DNA of 64,000 bases from Brevibacterium sp. (lineage in GTDB: Bacteria > Actinomycetota > Actinomycetes > Actinomycetales > Brevibacteriaceae). Below, one piece after another: positions 56,348 to 64,000 of this stretch (position 1 is its first letter; each line of letters starts with the position of its first letter). The stretch spans positions 186,001-250,000 of the forward strand of contig NZ_JAPSIB010000002.1 in assembly GCF_031179145.1 (NCBI RefSeq), given 5' to 3'. A program made the position numbers and the translations under genes. The notes beneath the pieces were generated by a model. That model did not search any database and was not told where the DNA came from. It worked only from the letters and a program-made list of their open reading frames with translations.

Positions 56348-57792
56348 CGGCATCCGCAGTTCGCGAGCGCCGTGACGATGTCGTCGATGGTCTTCCGTGC
56401 GTCCAATATCTTGCCCTTCTTCACGTGGTCGACCTGGAGGCTGAAGACGAGGTACCGTCCGTCGCGGTCGAGGACCCCGCCGGCCAGGGAGGTCACGGTG
56501 GACAGGGTCCCCGTCTTCGCATGCACCTGTCCGGTGGCCATCTCATCGTTCGTGAACCGGTCGCTCAGCGTCCCGGTCAGCCCGCCCACCGGCATCAGGC
56601 TGATCAGGGAGGACAGCGAGCCGTCCGCGACGGCGGAGGCCTGCAGGACGGAGGTGAGGTCGTGCGGGGAGATCCGGTTCGCATAGGTCAACCCGGAGGT
56701 GTCCTCGAGGTGGGTCTGGCCGAGGTCGACCGTCTCCTCGAGCGCGGCGAGCACCGCCTTCGGGGCGGCTGCGGCGGATCCCGGCTGCCCGGAGGCGATG
56801 GCGACCTCCCGGCCGAGCACCTCGGCGACGACGTTGTCGCTGTGGACGAGCGCGTACTCGAGGAGTTCGGAGATCGTCGCGGACTCGACCGCGGCGACGG
56901 TCGCGGAGTCCGTGGAGCCCTCGGTCGCGGAGTCCGTGGACCCCGTCGTGGCGCCTGCCTGCGCCGAGGCGGGGCGGGGGTTCTCGGTGACGGTGATCCC
57001 GGCGGCCTGCAGCTCCTTGTCGAAGGCCGCGAACGCGTCCTTGGCCGGGTGCTCGCTGCGGGGGCGCCACTCCCCCGTCCCACCGAGGTAGCCGGTGTCG
57101 ATCATCAGCGGCTGGATCGGCGTGATCACTCCCTTGCCGATGTCGGACCGGGACCAGCCGGGGTCGAAGTCCGGACCCGGATAGCGGCTGGTGTCGAGGT
57201 TGAGCTTCACCTCGGCGACTCCTCTGTCCTTGAGGGCCCGGGCGGCCTGAACCGCGAGCGTGCGCAGGCCCGCGTGGCCGACCACGGCGCTCGGCTGCGA
57301 GTCGCCTGCGCCGAGCAGCGGGTCACCGCCGCCCTTCAGGGTCAGGGTCGAGGTGGCGGGGTCGAACTCCGCCGAGGTGGTCAGCCGTTCCTGCCCGCCG
57401 ATCGTCAGCAGGGCCGCCGCCCCGGTCAGGACCTTCGTCACCGACGCCGGTGTGCGGCCTTCGTTCTGTCCCCGGGCGTAGAGGACCTTGTTGCTCAGCG
57501 CGTCGCGGACTTCGATTCCCAGGCCCTTGACCTGCGCCGAGGAGAGGATGCCGTCGACGACCTTGCCGACGCCGGCCGGCACGGTTGCGGAATCGTCGAG
57601 CGCCGAGGCGGGCGCCGGGACGTCCGATGACACCGCGCGCGGTTCGGGGACGGGCTGGACCTCGATGGGCGGGTCCACGGTGAGAAAGCTCGGAAGCTCG
57701 TCGGAGACGTCGAAGGCATCGGCGACGGCGTAGCCTGTCACCGAGAGCGCGAGGACTCCGGCGACGACGCCCGTGGCGATCCGTTTGTTCAC
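56344..57792 (-). CDS. dacB: D-alanyl-D-alanine carboxypeptidase/endopeptidase (PBP4, DacB)
   Basis: A 482-residue class C low-molecular-weight penicillin-binding protein trimming peptidoglycan peptides. N-terminal signal or anchor (ATGVVAGVLALSVTGYAVAD, about 6-25), then the active-site tetrad SVTK (117-120 in TPASVTKVLTG), HSDNVVAEVL (SxN) and HAKTGTLSTV (KTG). A low-complexity TDSATEGSTDSATVAAVES run (around 283-301) interrupts the domain insert. ATG at 57792. Leads the dacB-protease-tilS operon and diverges from ppa. Confidence 0.94.
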   Translation of the reverse strand: MNKRIATGVVAGVLALSVTGYAVADAFDVSDELPSFLTVDPPIEVQPVPEPRAVSSDVPAPASALDDSATVPAGVGKVVDGILSSAQVKGLGIEVRDALSNKVLYARGQNEGRTPASVTKVLTGAAALLTIGGQERLTTSAEFDPATSTLTLKGGGDPLLGAGDSQPSAVVGHAGLRTLAVQAARALKDRGVAEVKLNLDTSRYPGPDFDPGWSRSDIGKGVITPIQPLMIDTGYLGGTGEWRPRSEHPAKDAFAAFDKELQAAGITVTENPRPASAQAGATTGSTDSATEGSTDSATVAAVESATISELLEYALVHSDNVVAEVLGREVAIASGQPGSAAAAPKAVLAALEETVDLGQTHLEDTSGLTYANRISPHDLTSVLQASAVADGSLSSLISLMPVGGLTGTLSDRFTNDEMATGQVHAKTGTLSTVTSLAGGVLDRDGRYLVFSLQVDHVKKGKILDARKTIDDIVTALANCGCR

Positions 57793-57929
57793 GCTCGAAC
57801 TTCCGTTCTGGTCGTCGGTGGCGTCGGCGGCGATGTGCGTGATCGCCGGTGTGCCGGTGGGGACTTGTAGGCTCTATTCTAGTGACGCAATCCGAATTTC
57901 TCGTCAAGCACCCCGACTGAAGGAGCACC

Positions 57930-58415
57930 ATGGAACTCTTGGCCACGATCGAGATCCCGCGCGGTCAGCGCAACAAGTACGAAGTCGATCATGAGACCGG
58001 TCGCGTCAAGCTCGACCGCTACCTCTACACCTCGATGCAGTACCCGGCTGACTACGGCTTCATCGAGGACACGCTCGGCAACGACGGTGATCCCCTCGAT
58101 GTTCTCGTTCTGCTGCCCGAGCCGCTGTTCCCCGGCGTCCTCGTCGATGTGCGCCCGATCGGAATGTTCCAGATGGAGGACGAGGCAGGCGGTGACGACA
58201 AGGTCCTCGCCGTGCCGGCCGGCGATCCCCGCTGGGACTCCTACCAGGACGTCTCCGACGTCGACAAGTTCACCCTCGATTCCATCGAGCACTTCTTCAC
58301 CCGCTACAAGGACCTCGAGCCCGGCAAGTTCGTCAAGGGCTCGAAGTGGGTCGGCCGCGCCGAGGCAGAGGCAGAGGTCGAGGCCTCGATCGCCCGCTTC
58401 AAGGAAGCTCACTGA
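57930..58415 (+). CDS. ppa: Inorganic pyrophosphatase
   Basis: A 161-residue family I soluble enzyme hydrolysing pyrophosphate to phosphate. Active-site residues are in [40 protein letters not shown] (DGDPLDV, about 50-56) and [15 protein letters not shown] (about 87). ATG at 57930 follows GAAGGAG. Divergent from dacB with 137 bp between them, as in mycobacteria. A strong hairpin downstream should end its transcript. Confidence 0.97.
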   Translation: MELLATIEIPRGQRNKYEVDHETGRVKLDRYLYTSMQYPADYGFIEDTLGNDGDPLDVLVLLPEPLFPGVLVDVRPIGMFQMEDEAGGDDKVLAVPAGDPRWDSYQDVSDVDKFTLDSIEHFFTRYKDLEPGKFVKGSKWVGRAEAEAEVEASIARFKEAH

Positions 58416-58445
58416 GCCTGCGCTCTCCCACGGATCGGATCTCAT

Positions 58446-58477
58446 CGACCGCTCGGATGCGCGCATCCGGGCGGTCG
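58446..58477 (+). terminator. Hairpin terminator downstream of ppa
   Basis: Arms CGACCGCTCGGATGCG and CGCATCCGGGCGGTCG pair over 16 bp with one T-G wobble and no spacer, starting 31 bp after the ppa stop and followed by a C/T-rich run. Confidence 0.65.
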
Positions 58478-58583
58478 CTCTCCTCTCCCCACCCAGGCGG
58501 CAATGCTGGTTGCCACGTCCCTTTCGTCGTAATTTAGGTCACCCTAATAAGAAGTGTGAGCTGGGTTATGCGATTCTCAAGAC

Positions 58584-59228
58584 ATGAAACTCGATCATGT
58601 GTCCTTCGCCAGTGAACCTGATGGTTACGAAGCAACGGCCAGGAGAATTTCGGACAGACTGGGCGTGGACCCCTATGACGGCGGCGTCCATCCCCGGTTC
58701 GGCACCAGAAACCTGATCTTCCCCCTCTCGGGCGGCCATTACCTCGAAGTCGTCGAAGCCTTGGAGCACCCTGCCGCCCTGTCCACGCCCTTCGGTCAGG
58801 CCGTGCGGGCCAGGTCCGAACTCGGCGGCGGCTGGATGGGCTGGTGCGTGTCGGTCGATGACCTCACCGAGGTGGAGAAGCGGCTCGAACGCAAGGCCGT
58901 CGACGGCAACCGGACACCGGAGTCCGGCCGAGAGCTGCGCTGGCTGCAGATCGGCGTCAAGGGCCTGCTCGCCGACCCGCAGCTGCCGTTCTTCATCAAG
59001 TGGTCGGTGGACTCGTCCGAACACCCCTCCGCGTACAAGTCGAACGGCGATGTCGCCATCGACACCCTGCAGATCGCCGGGGACCGCGACCGGCTGCGCG
59101 ACTGGCTGGGCACCCAGGATCCCAAGCCCCTGCCCGAGATCAACATCGACTGGTCCTCACCCCATGGCACCCCCGGAATCATGTCCGTGAGCTTCCGGAC
59201 GGAGAAGAACGGCCACGTCGTCATCTGA
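58584..59228 (+). CDS. Glyoxalase-like domain protein
   Basis: A 214-residue protein beginning MKLDHVSFASEPDGYEATAR, with FGTRNLIFPLSGGHYLEVVE (about 39-58), GGGWMGWCVSVDDLTEVEKR, and GKLP-free strand RELRWLQIGVKGLLADPQLP. This is the PF13468 glyoxalase-like family common in actinobacteria. Substrate unknown. ATG at 58584. An A/T-rich leader with TTAGGTCACCCTAA lies 37 bp upstream. The gene converges with phoX, separated by the second 63-bp palindrome. Confidence 0.85.
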   Translation: MKLDHVSFASEPDGYEATARRISDRLGVDPYDGGVHPRFGTRNLIFPLSGGHYLEVVEALEHPAALSTPFGQAVRARSELGGGWMGWCVSVDDLTEVEKRLERKAVDGNRTPESGRELRWLQIGVKGLLADPQLPFFIKWSVDSSEHPSAYKSNGDVAIDTLQIAGDRDRLRDWLGTQDPKPLPEINIDWSSPHGTPGIMSVSFRTEKNGHVVI

Positions 59229-59286
59229 GCGCTGCTGCGCCAGGCTCGGCCCGCTGTCGCGCCCCGGGGCGGCCTGCCGCCGATTC

Positions 59287-59349
59287 GGTGGTCACAGAAC
59301 TGAGGCGGAAACGGGAATCTCCCGTTTCCGCCTCAGTTCTTCGACCGCC
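59287..59349. repeat. 63-bp palindromic element, copy 2 (between convergent genes)
   Basis: Arms 59287-59305 and 59331-59349 pair at 16 of 19 positions, and the 25-bp centre is itself a palindrome, giving a 20-bp perfect inner stem (59297-59316 with 59320-59339). The left arm GGTGGTCACAGAACTGAGG matches copy 1 (37222) at 18 of 19 bases. Confidence 0.9.
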
Positions 59350-59363
59350 TGTTCGCGCTGTGC

Positions 59364-61394
59364 TCAGTCCTTGAGCACCTGCACCACGGATGGCCGGGGC
59401 ATCGCGGCGACTCCCCTGCCGACATCCGTGGCCTCGACGTAGTCGGGGAACTTCGAGTGCTGATCCGACCAGCTGCCGTCCTCGCCGGGGTGCTGCACGG
59501 CGACGAACGCCGTGTTCTCACCGTCGTGCACGAGCGGACCGCACACCTCTGCCTCGCGTGGGACCGAGAGGAACTGCTCGACGCGTCCGCGCTCATCTCC
59601 CTCGAGGGTCACCCGGAACAGCCCGTCGCAGTATCCGATGCCATCGGGGGCGCCGTCGGTGGAGATCCACAGGTTGCCCGCGGTGTCGAAGGTGACGTTG
59701 TCGGGGCACGAGATCGGCGAGACCTGCTCTGCCGGGAATCCCGAGAAGTAGGTCGCGTCACCCTGCTTGGGGTCGCCGCAGACGAGGAGCAGCGTCCAGT
59801 CGAAGTTGGTCCCGGCGTGGTTGTCGCCGCGTTCGGTGATCTCGATGACGTGACCGTCCCGGTTCTCGGTGCGCGGGTTGGCTTCGTCGGCTCCGGCCTT
59901 GCCGGCCTTGCCGCGGTCGGAGTTGTTCGTGCAGGCGACGTAGACCTTGCCGTTGACCGGGTTCGGTTCGACGTCCTCGCAGCGGTCCATCTTCGTCGGA
60001 CCGAGCTTGTCCGCGGCCAGCCGCGCGTTGACCAGCACCTCGGCGACTGACATCCCGGGCACCCGGGAGCGGCCGTTCTTCACCAGCGGCAGCCACTGCC
60101 CGCTGCCGTCGAACGCTCCGTCGGCGGGGACCTCTCCGCTGCCGTCGATCTCGGTCTTCGGCGAGTTGCCGGTGAACTTCGCGACGTAGAGGTCGCCCTC
60201 GGCCAACAGCGTCTTGTTGTGGGCCCGGTCGCCCTCCCTGTACTTGCCCTTCGACACGAACTTGTAGAGGTAATCGAACCGTTCGTCGTCGCCCATGTAG
60301 GCCACGGCGTGGCCCGACTTCGAGATCGTGACATTGGCGCCCTCGTGCTTGAAACGGCCGAGGCCGGTGTGCTTGAGCGGCGGCGAATCGGGGTCCCAGG
60401 GATCGACCTCGACGATCCAACCGAACCGGTTGGCCTCGTTCGCGAAGCCGGGGTTGGACGTGTCGAAGCGCGGCAGGTCCTCCTCCCAGCCGTAGGCCGA
60501 GGGTTCGCTGGTCAGTCCGTAGCGCTTCTCCGCCGCCGAGGTGCCGGCCGCCTTGAAGTAGGAGTTGAAGTTCTCCTCGCCGGAGACCAGGGTCCCCCAC
60601 GGGGTGAGCCCGCCCGCGCAGTTGCCCAAGGTCCCCTGCGCTTTGTCCCCTTTCGGGTACTCCTTGGTCCGGAGCAGGTCGGAGCCGGCCGCCGGGCCGG
60701 TGAAGGTGTACTCGGTGTCGATGAGGAAGCGGCGGTTGCGGCGGCCGTGGACATCGACGCGCCAGGGTGCCGACTTGCCCGGACGGACCAGTTCGGCCAC
60801 TGTCAGGCCATGGGCCTGGCGGCTGATGGCGCGTTTCGTCGCGGCATCCATGTCCGCGGGATACATGATGTCGTCGTTGGTGTACTCGTGGTTGGAGAAC
60901 AGGACCGCGCGGTTGTCGTCACCGCTCTCGTCGAGCTGGATCTGGAGGAAGTCGTTGTTGTAGCCGAACTGGCGCCGCTGGGCTTCGACGCTCTGGTTCT
61001 CCGGGTCGAACGTCGGGGAATCGGGGAACAGCGCGTCGCCCCAGCGCACGACCGTGTGCCAGGAGTAGCCTGCCGGGACGATGAGCTCGTCGACCTCGTG
61101 GTGGACCGGGTCGATCGCGGTGAAGTCGAGGGAGCCGCCGGTCGCGGCGGCCGCAGCCCGGGCGGCGGGGCTCGGCGCGGAGGTCACTGCGATGGCCAGG
61201 GCCCCGGCGGCGGAGGCGCCGAGGACGGAGCGGCGGCTCAGCTGCGCGCCCACGATGTCACGGAAGTAACTGTTGTTCGACGTATTGCAGATCGCCTTCG
61301 TACACGCGTTGTCGCATTTCAGCGCGCAGGTGACAGGGCTTCTCTTGCCGCGCACATGATTGGCCATGGGCAGAAGTTCGCGCAGGGGCGCCAT
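59364..61394 (-). CDS. PhoX-family (DUF839) phosphatase, Tat-exported
   Basis: A 676-residue protein. A long N-terminal region with cysteines (SPVTCALKCDNACTKAICNT, about 19-38) precedes a twin-arginine signal SRRSVLGASAAGALAIAVTS (about 53-72). The body is the DUF839/PhoX propeller: VPAGYSWHTVVRWGDALFPD, FSNHEYTNDD, NCAGGLTPWGTLVSGEENFN, VEPNPVNGKVYVACTNN and CPDNVTFDTAGNLWIS. PhoX enzymes are calcium/iron alkaline phosphatases folded before export; the Cys-rich leader is common in the actinobacterial members. ATG at 61394 is used; ATG at 61367 is possible. No Pho-box was identified. Confidence 0.9.
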   Translation of the reverse strand: MAPLRELLPMANHVRGKRSPVTCALKCDNACTKAICNTSNNSYFRDIVGAQLSRRSVLGASAAGALAIAVTSAPSPAARAAAAATGGSLDFTAIDPVHHEVDELIVPAGYSWHTVVRWGDALFPDSPTFDPENQSVEAQRRQFGYNNDFLQIQLDESGDDNRAVLFSNHEYTNDDIMYPADMDAATKRAISRQAHGLTVAELVRPGKSAPWRVDVHGRRNRRFLIDTEYTFTGPAAGSDLLRTKEYPKGDKAQGTLGNCAGGLTPWGTLVSGEENFNSYFKAAGTSAAEKRYGLTSEPSAYGWEEDLPRFDTSNPGFANEANRFGWIVEVDPWDPDSPPLKHTGLGRFKHEGANVTISKSGHAVAYMGDDERFDYLYKFVSKGKYREGDRAHNKTLLAEGDLYVAKFTGNSPKTEIDGSGEVPADGAFDGSGQWLPLVKNGRSRVPGMSVAEVLVNARLAADKLGPTKMDRCEDVEPNPVNGKVYVACTNNSDRGKAGKAGADEANPRTENRDGHVIEITERGDNHAGTNFDWTLLLVCGDPKQGDATYFSGFPAEQVSPISCPDNVTFDTAGNLWISTDGAPDGIGYCDGLFRVTLEGDERGRVEQFLSVPREAEVCGPLVHDGENTAFVAVQHPGEDGSWSDQHSKFPDYVEATDVGRGVAAMPRPSVVQVLKD

Positions 61395-61539
61395 CGGTTC
61401 TCTCCTTGTTCGGACTCGCTCATCCCACGCCCACCAACTCGACCGAGCAGCCGCAGCGGTGGGCCGGGCACACCAGGACGAGAGTTCCAGCCGCAGGTCA
61501 ACCGCTCCCCACGAGGAGGTGAACGGCCGGTGAACCCGC

Positions 61540-62316
61540 TCAGGCGAAGTCGACGAGGTCGAGGATCCCGGGTGCCAGGAAGCCCACGGCGTCGATGAGG
61601 AAGTGCGCCCACACCAGGGGCATCAGGCGGCCCCGGCGCATGAACCACCAGCCGAAGATGATGCCCATCGCGACGTTGCCGAGGAACGGCCCGATCCCCT
61701 GGTAGAGGTGGTAGCTGGCGCGGAAGAGGGCGAGAGAGACGATGATCGTCCACGGGCCGCAGCCGAGGCGGTACAGCCGGGTGGCCCCGAATCCGAAGAT
61801 GAGCACCTCTTCGAGGATCCCGTTCTTCGCCGCGGCCAGGAGGAGGACCGGGATCGTCCACCAGTGGTCGCCGAGGTTGGCCGGCTGCACCTCGGCGGTG
61901 ATCCCCGTTGCCCTGCCGCCGGCGTAGACGAGCAGGGTGCCTGCGCCGATGATGAGGAACATCCCGGTGCCGGAGCCGAGGTCCCGCCACTTGTCGCCGG
62001 CGACGCCGAGGCGCCGAGACAGTGGGGTCGGGTCGTCGTCGCGGGTGAGCAGGTAGAGCGCGAGGAGGACGGGGACGAGGGCGAAGCCGATCCCGAGCAG
62101 CTGGTAGACGAGGTCGAACCCGGGCCGCGGGGATTGACTCGTGTTCAGCTTCGCCTGGGCCTGATCGATCGGACCGCGGGAGACGATGTCGGCCAGACGC
62201 ACGATCGCGTACACCGCGGACTGGCCCAGCGACAGAGCCGCGACGAGCCCGACCTCGAACCACAGCCGCCTCCGCTCCGCGGGCAGCAGCACCCGGGCCA
62301 CCGGTCCGTCGGTCAT
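61540..62316 (-). CDS. CPBP-family intramembrane metalloprotease-like protein
   Basis: A 258-residue membrane protein with six or so helices. The CPBP (Abi/CaaX) motifs are visible: NGILEEVLIFGFGATRLYRL (EE pair, about 156-175, with Arg further on than in EExxxR), ALFRASYHLYQGIG (the YHLYQG motif, about 192-205) and PLVWAHFLIDAVGFL (His-Asp, about 232). Actinobacterial members share the EE-V-x-G spacing. Substrate and activity unknown. ATG at 62316 shares a base with the stop of the RND gene, so it is cotranscribed with the efflux pump. Confidence 0.87.
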   Translation of the reverse strand: MTDGPVARVLLPAERRRLWFEVGLVAALSLGQSAVYAIVRLADIVSRGPIDQAQAKLNTSQSPRPGFDLVYQLLGIGFALVPVLLALYLLTRDDDPTPLSRRLGVAGDKWRDLGSGTGMFLIIGAGTLLVYAGGRATGITAEVQPANLGDHWWTIPVLLLAAAKNGILEEVLIFGFGATRLYRLGCGPWTIIVSLALFRASYHLYQGIGPFLGNVAMGIIFGWWFMRRGRLMPLVWAHFLIDAVGFLAPGILDLVDFA

Positions 62317-64000
62317 CAGGCCTTCCCCGCCCTCGCCTCGGCGGCGTCGAGGACCTGCCCGCGGGCGATGTTCTTCACGTGCCGCTTCTCCGCCCGGCGC
62401 TCCTTCGCACTCTCGAGGAGCAGGTAGAGGACCGGCACGAGGATCAGGGTGAGCAGGGTCGAGCTGACGAGGCCGCCGATGACGACGATCGCCAGCGGCT
62501 TCGAGATGAAGACTGAACCGCCGGTGAGCCCGAGCGCCATCGGGATGAGGGCGAAGATCGTCGCGGCCGCCGTCATCAGGATGGGCCGGTAGCGCAGCCG
62601 GGCGCCGTGGACGACCGCTGAGCGCAGCGGCGCTCCGTGGGCCCGGAAGTGGTTGATGAGGTCGATGAGCACGATCGCATTCGTGACCACGATGCCGATG
62701 AGCATGAGCAGACCGATCATGGAGGTCAGGCCCAGGGCGGTGTCGGTGAGCAGCAGCGCGGCGATCGACCCGGTGGCGGCGAAGGGAATGGAGACGAGCA
62801 GGATCAGCGGCTGCAGCAGCGACTTGAAGGTCGCCACCATGATGACGAAGACGATGAGGATCGCCGCGAGCATGGCCAGGCCGAGTTGGGAGAACGCATC
62901 CTGCTGCTCGGCGGTGGCGCCGCCGGTGTCGACGGTGACCTCCTCGGGCAGGTCGAGCCCGTCCAGGGCGGCCGTGACATCCGCGGACACCGCACCGAGA
63001 TCGTCGCCGGCGGGCGTGATCGAGATCGTCGTCGAGCGCTGGCCGTTCGTGTGGCGGATGTTCGGGGCGCTCTTCACCTCCTCGACGTCGGCGACGTCTC
63101 CGAGCTCGATGAAGCGGGGCTCAATCCCCGGTGCCTCCGGCGTGCCCGGGATCTTGAGCGTCCGCAGCTTCTCGAGCGTGTCGACGCTGCGGTCGAAGAG
63201 AAGCACGGAGTGGGAGACGTCGTCGATGACGACCTCGCCGATGTTCTCCCCGTCGACGGCCCGTTGGACGTATCGCCCGATGGCGGCCTCGGTGAGGTTC
63301 TCCTCGGCGGCGGCCTCATGGTCGACCCTGACTTCGATGACCGGTTGGACGGCGTCGACGTCGCTGGTCACCGATTGGGTGTCTGCGACCGTGTCGAGCT
63401 TGTTCTCTGCGGTGTTCGTGGCATCCTCGAGCACCTGCGGGTCCGTGGCGGTCAGGGTGACGTCGATCGTCTGGCTTCCGGGTGCGGAGCCCTCGTTGAC
63501 GACTTCGACCCGGCCGGCGCCGGTCAGGGAGTCGAATCGTCTCTGCAGATCCGCGGAGATCGCCCGGGCCGAGCTCGAGTCGGCGACGCTGAGGATGTAG
63601 CTGCCGCTGATCGCCGTGCCGGTGGAGAATCCGAACGTCGACGCCCCGATCGAGACCTGGTAGGACTCGATGCGGTCGTCGGCTGCGAGGATGTCCTCGA
63701 CCGACTCGGCCTGGGCGTCGGCCTCGGCGAGGTCGGTGCCGGGATCGAAGGTCTGGACGACGCGCAGGGTGTCCTGGCCGGTGTCGCCGAAGAGTTCGGT
63801 CTTCAGCTGCGGGATCATCAGGCCGGTGCCGCCGAGGAGGATGAGGGCTGCGAGGACCATGGCGATCGGATGCTTCGTCGAGAAGGCGATGGCCGGGACG
63901 TAGGTCCTCTGCAGCCGTGTCACCGGCGAGTGCAGAGCCGCGAGTTCGTCGACCTCGGACGGGGGCGGGGCGTCCGCCGACACCGCTGCCGGCTTCGTCG
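62316..64000 (-). CDS. RND efflux transporter permease (AcrB/SwrC-like), partial
   Basis: The C-terminal half, about 560 residues, of an RND pump that is normally about 1050 residues long; the 5' part lies beyond the right edge. Seen: a mid-protein helix (IAMVLAALILLGGTGLMI), a periplasmic porter region, then a helix block LAMLAAILIVFVIMVATFKS, IGLLMLIGIVVTNAIVLIDL and RYRPILMTAAATIFALIPMA typical of RND C-terminal halves, and a charged tail. The apparent start at 63983 is internal. Substrate unknown. CPBP gene follows with a one-base overlap. Confidence 0.9.
   Translation of the reverse strand, partial: TKPAAVSADAPPPSEVDELAALHSPVTRLQRTYVPAIAFSTKHPIAMVLAALILLGGTGLMIPQLKTELFGDTGQDTLRVVQTFDPGTDLAEADAQAESVEDILAADDRIESYQVSIGASTFGFSTGTAISGSYILSVADSSSARAISADLQRRFDSLTGAGRVEVVNEGSAPGSQTIDVTLTATDPQVLEDATNTAENKLDTVADTQSVTSDVDAVQPVIEVRVDHEAAAEENLTEAAIGRYVQRAVDGENIGEVVIDDVSHSVLLFDRSVDTLEKLRTLKIPGTPEAPGIEPRFIELGDVADVEEVKSAPNIRHTNGQRSTTISITPAGDDLGAVSADVTAALDGLDLPEEVTVDTGGATAEQQDAFSQLGLAMLAAILIVFVIMVATFKSLLQPLILLVSIPFAATGSIAALLLTDTALGLTSMIGLLMLIGIVVTNAIVLIDLINHFRAHGAPLRSAVVHGARLRYRPILMTAAATIFALIPMALGLTGGSVFISKPLAIVVIGGLVSSTLLTLILVPVLYLLLESAKERRAEKRHVKNIARGQVLDAAEARAGKA

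Overview
This window is high-GC chromosomal DNA from an actinobacterium. Evidence for that includes the tiny ribosomal protein bS22, an Lsr2 nucleoid protein, ClpC, a DUF3180/DUF2520/PH-domain block next to the folate genes, and frequent ATGA/GTGA gene overlaps. The gene mix (AcuC, TrkHA, ActP, prpDBC, a pipecolate-type oxidase/dehydrogenase pair, YkoEDC) fits a Micrococcales organism such as Brevibacterium; the genus is inferred, not proven. No rRNA, tRNA, transposase, phage gene or CRISPR array was seen. Both ends cut genes: rex at the left and an RND efflux pump at the right.

Layout. 1-1.0 kb: rex, a glutaredoxin-like protein and bS22. 1.1-4.6 kb: acuC, then trkH-trkA potassium uptake. 4.6-6.6 kb: a gene-poor patch with a lone AbiEi-like/DUF559-like protein between repeat-rich spacers. 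6.6-9.5 kb: acetate symporter genes diverging from a LuxR-type regulator, with a CRP/GlxR-like site between them. 9.6-15.7 kb: proC, a TIM-barrel isomerase, glpK, glpD and ppx. 15.8-20.2 kb: the methylcitrate operon prpD-prpB-prpC plus an enoyl-CoA hydratase. 20.4-24.1 kb: a NUDIX-like gene, then a TPP riboswitch and the ykoEDC thiamine-precursor ECF transporter. 24.2-29.6 kb: three small enzyme-like genes and a LysR regulator diverging, across a striking TTTCAG/CTGAAA operator, from a probable L-pipecolate oxidase and ALDH7-type dehydrogenase. 29.7-32.8 kb: methionine aminopeptidase, a membrane zincin-like protein and a PQQ-type sugar dehydrogenase.

32.9-58.4 kb is the classic actinobacterial housekeeping block: radA ... 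mutY, clpC, lsr2, lysS, DUF2520, PH proteins, DUF3180, folBK, folP, folE, ftsH, hpt, tilS, a DUF2342 protease, dacB, ppa. Compared with the Mycobacterium order, disA is missing between radA and mutY, panC/panD/coaX are missing between DUF2520 and lysS, and a CynX-type transporter plus CodA-like amidohydrolase sit between hpt and tilS. 58.6-64 kb: a glyoxalase-like protein, a Tat-exported PhoX-type protein, a CPBP membrane protein and the C-terminal half of an RND pump.

The best unexplained signals are a pair of 63-bp palindromic elements (37222-37284 and 59287-59349) with equal length and a compensatory base-pair change, the repeat-bounded AbiEi-like orphan, several short tandem repeats at gene borders, and the LysR operator array.
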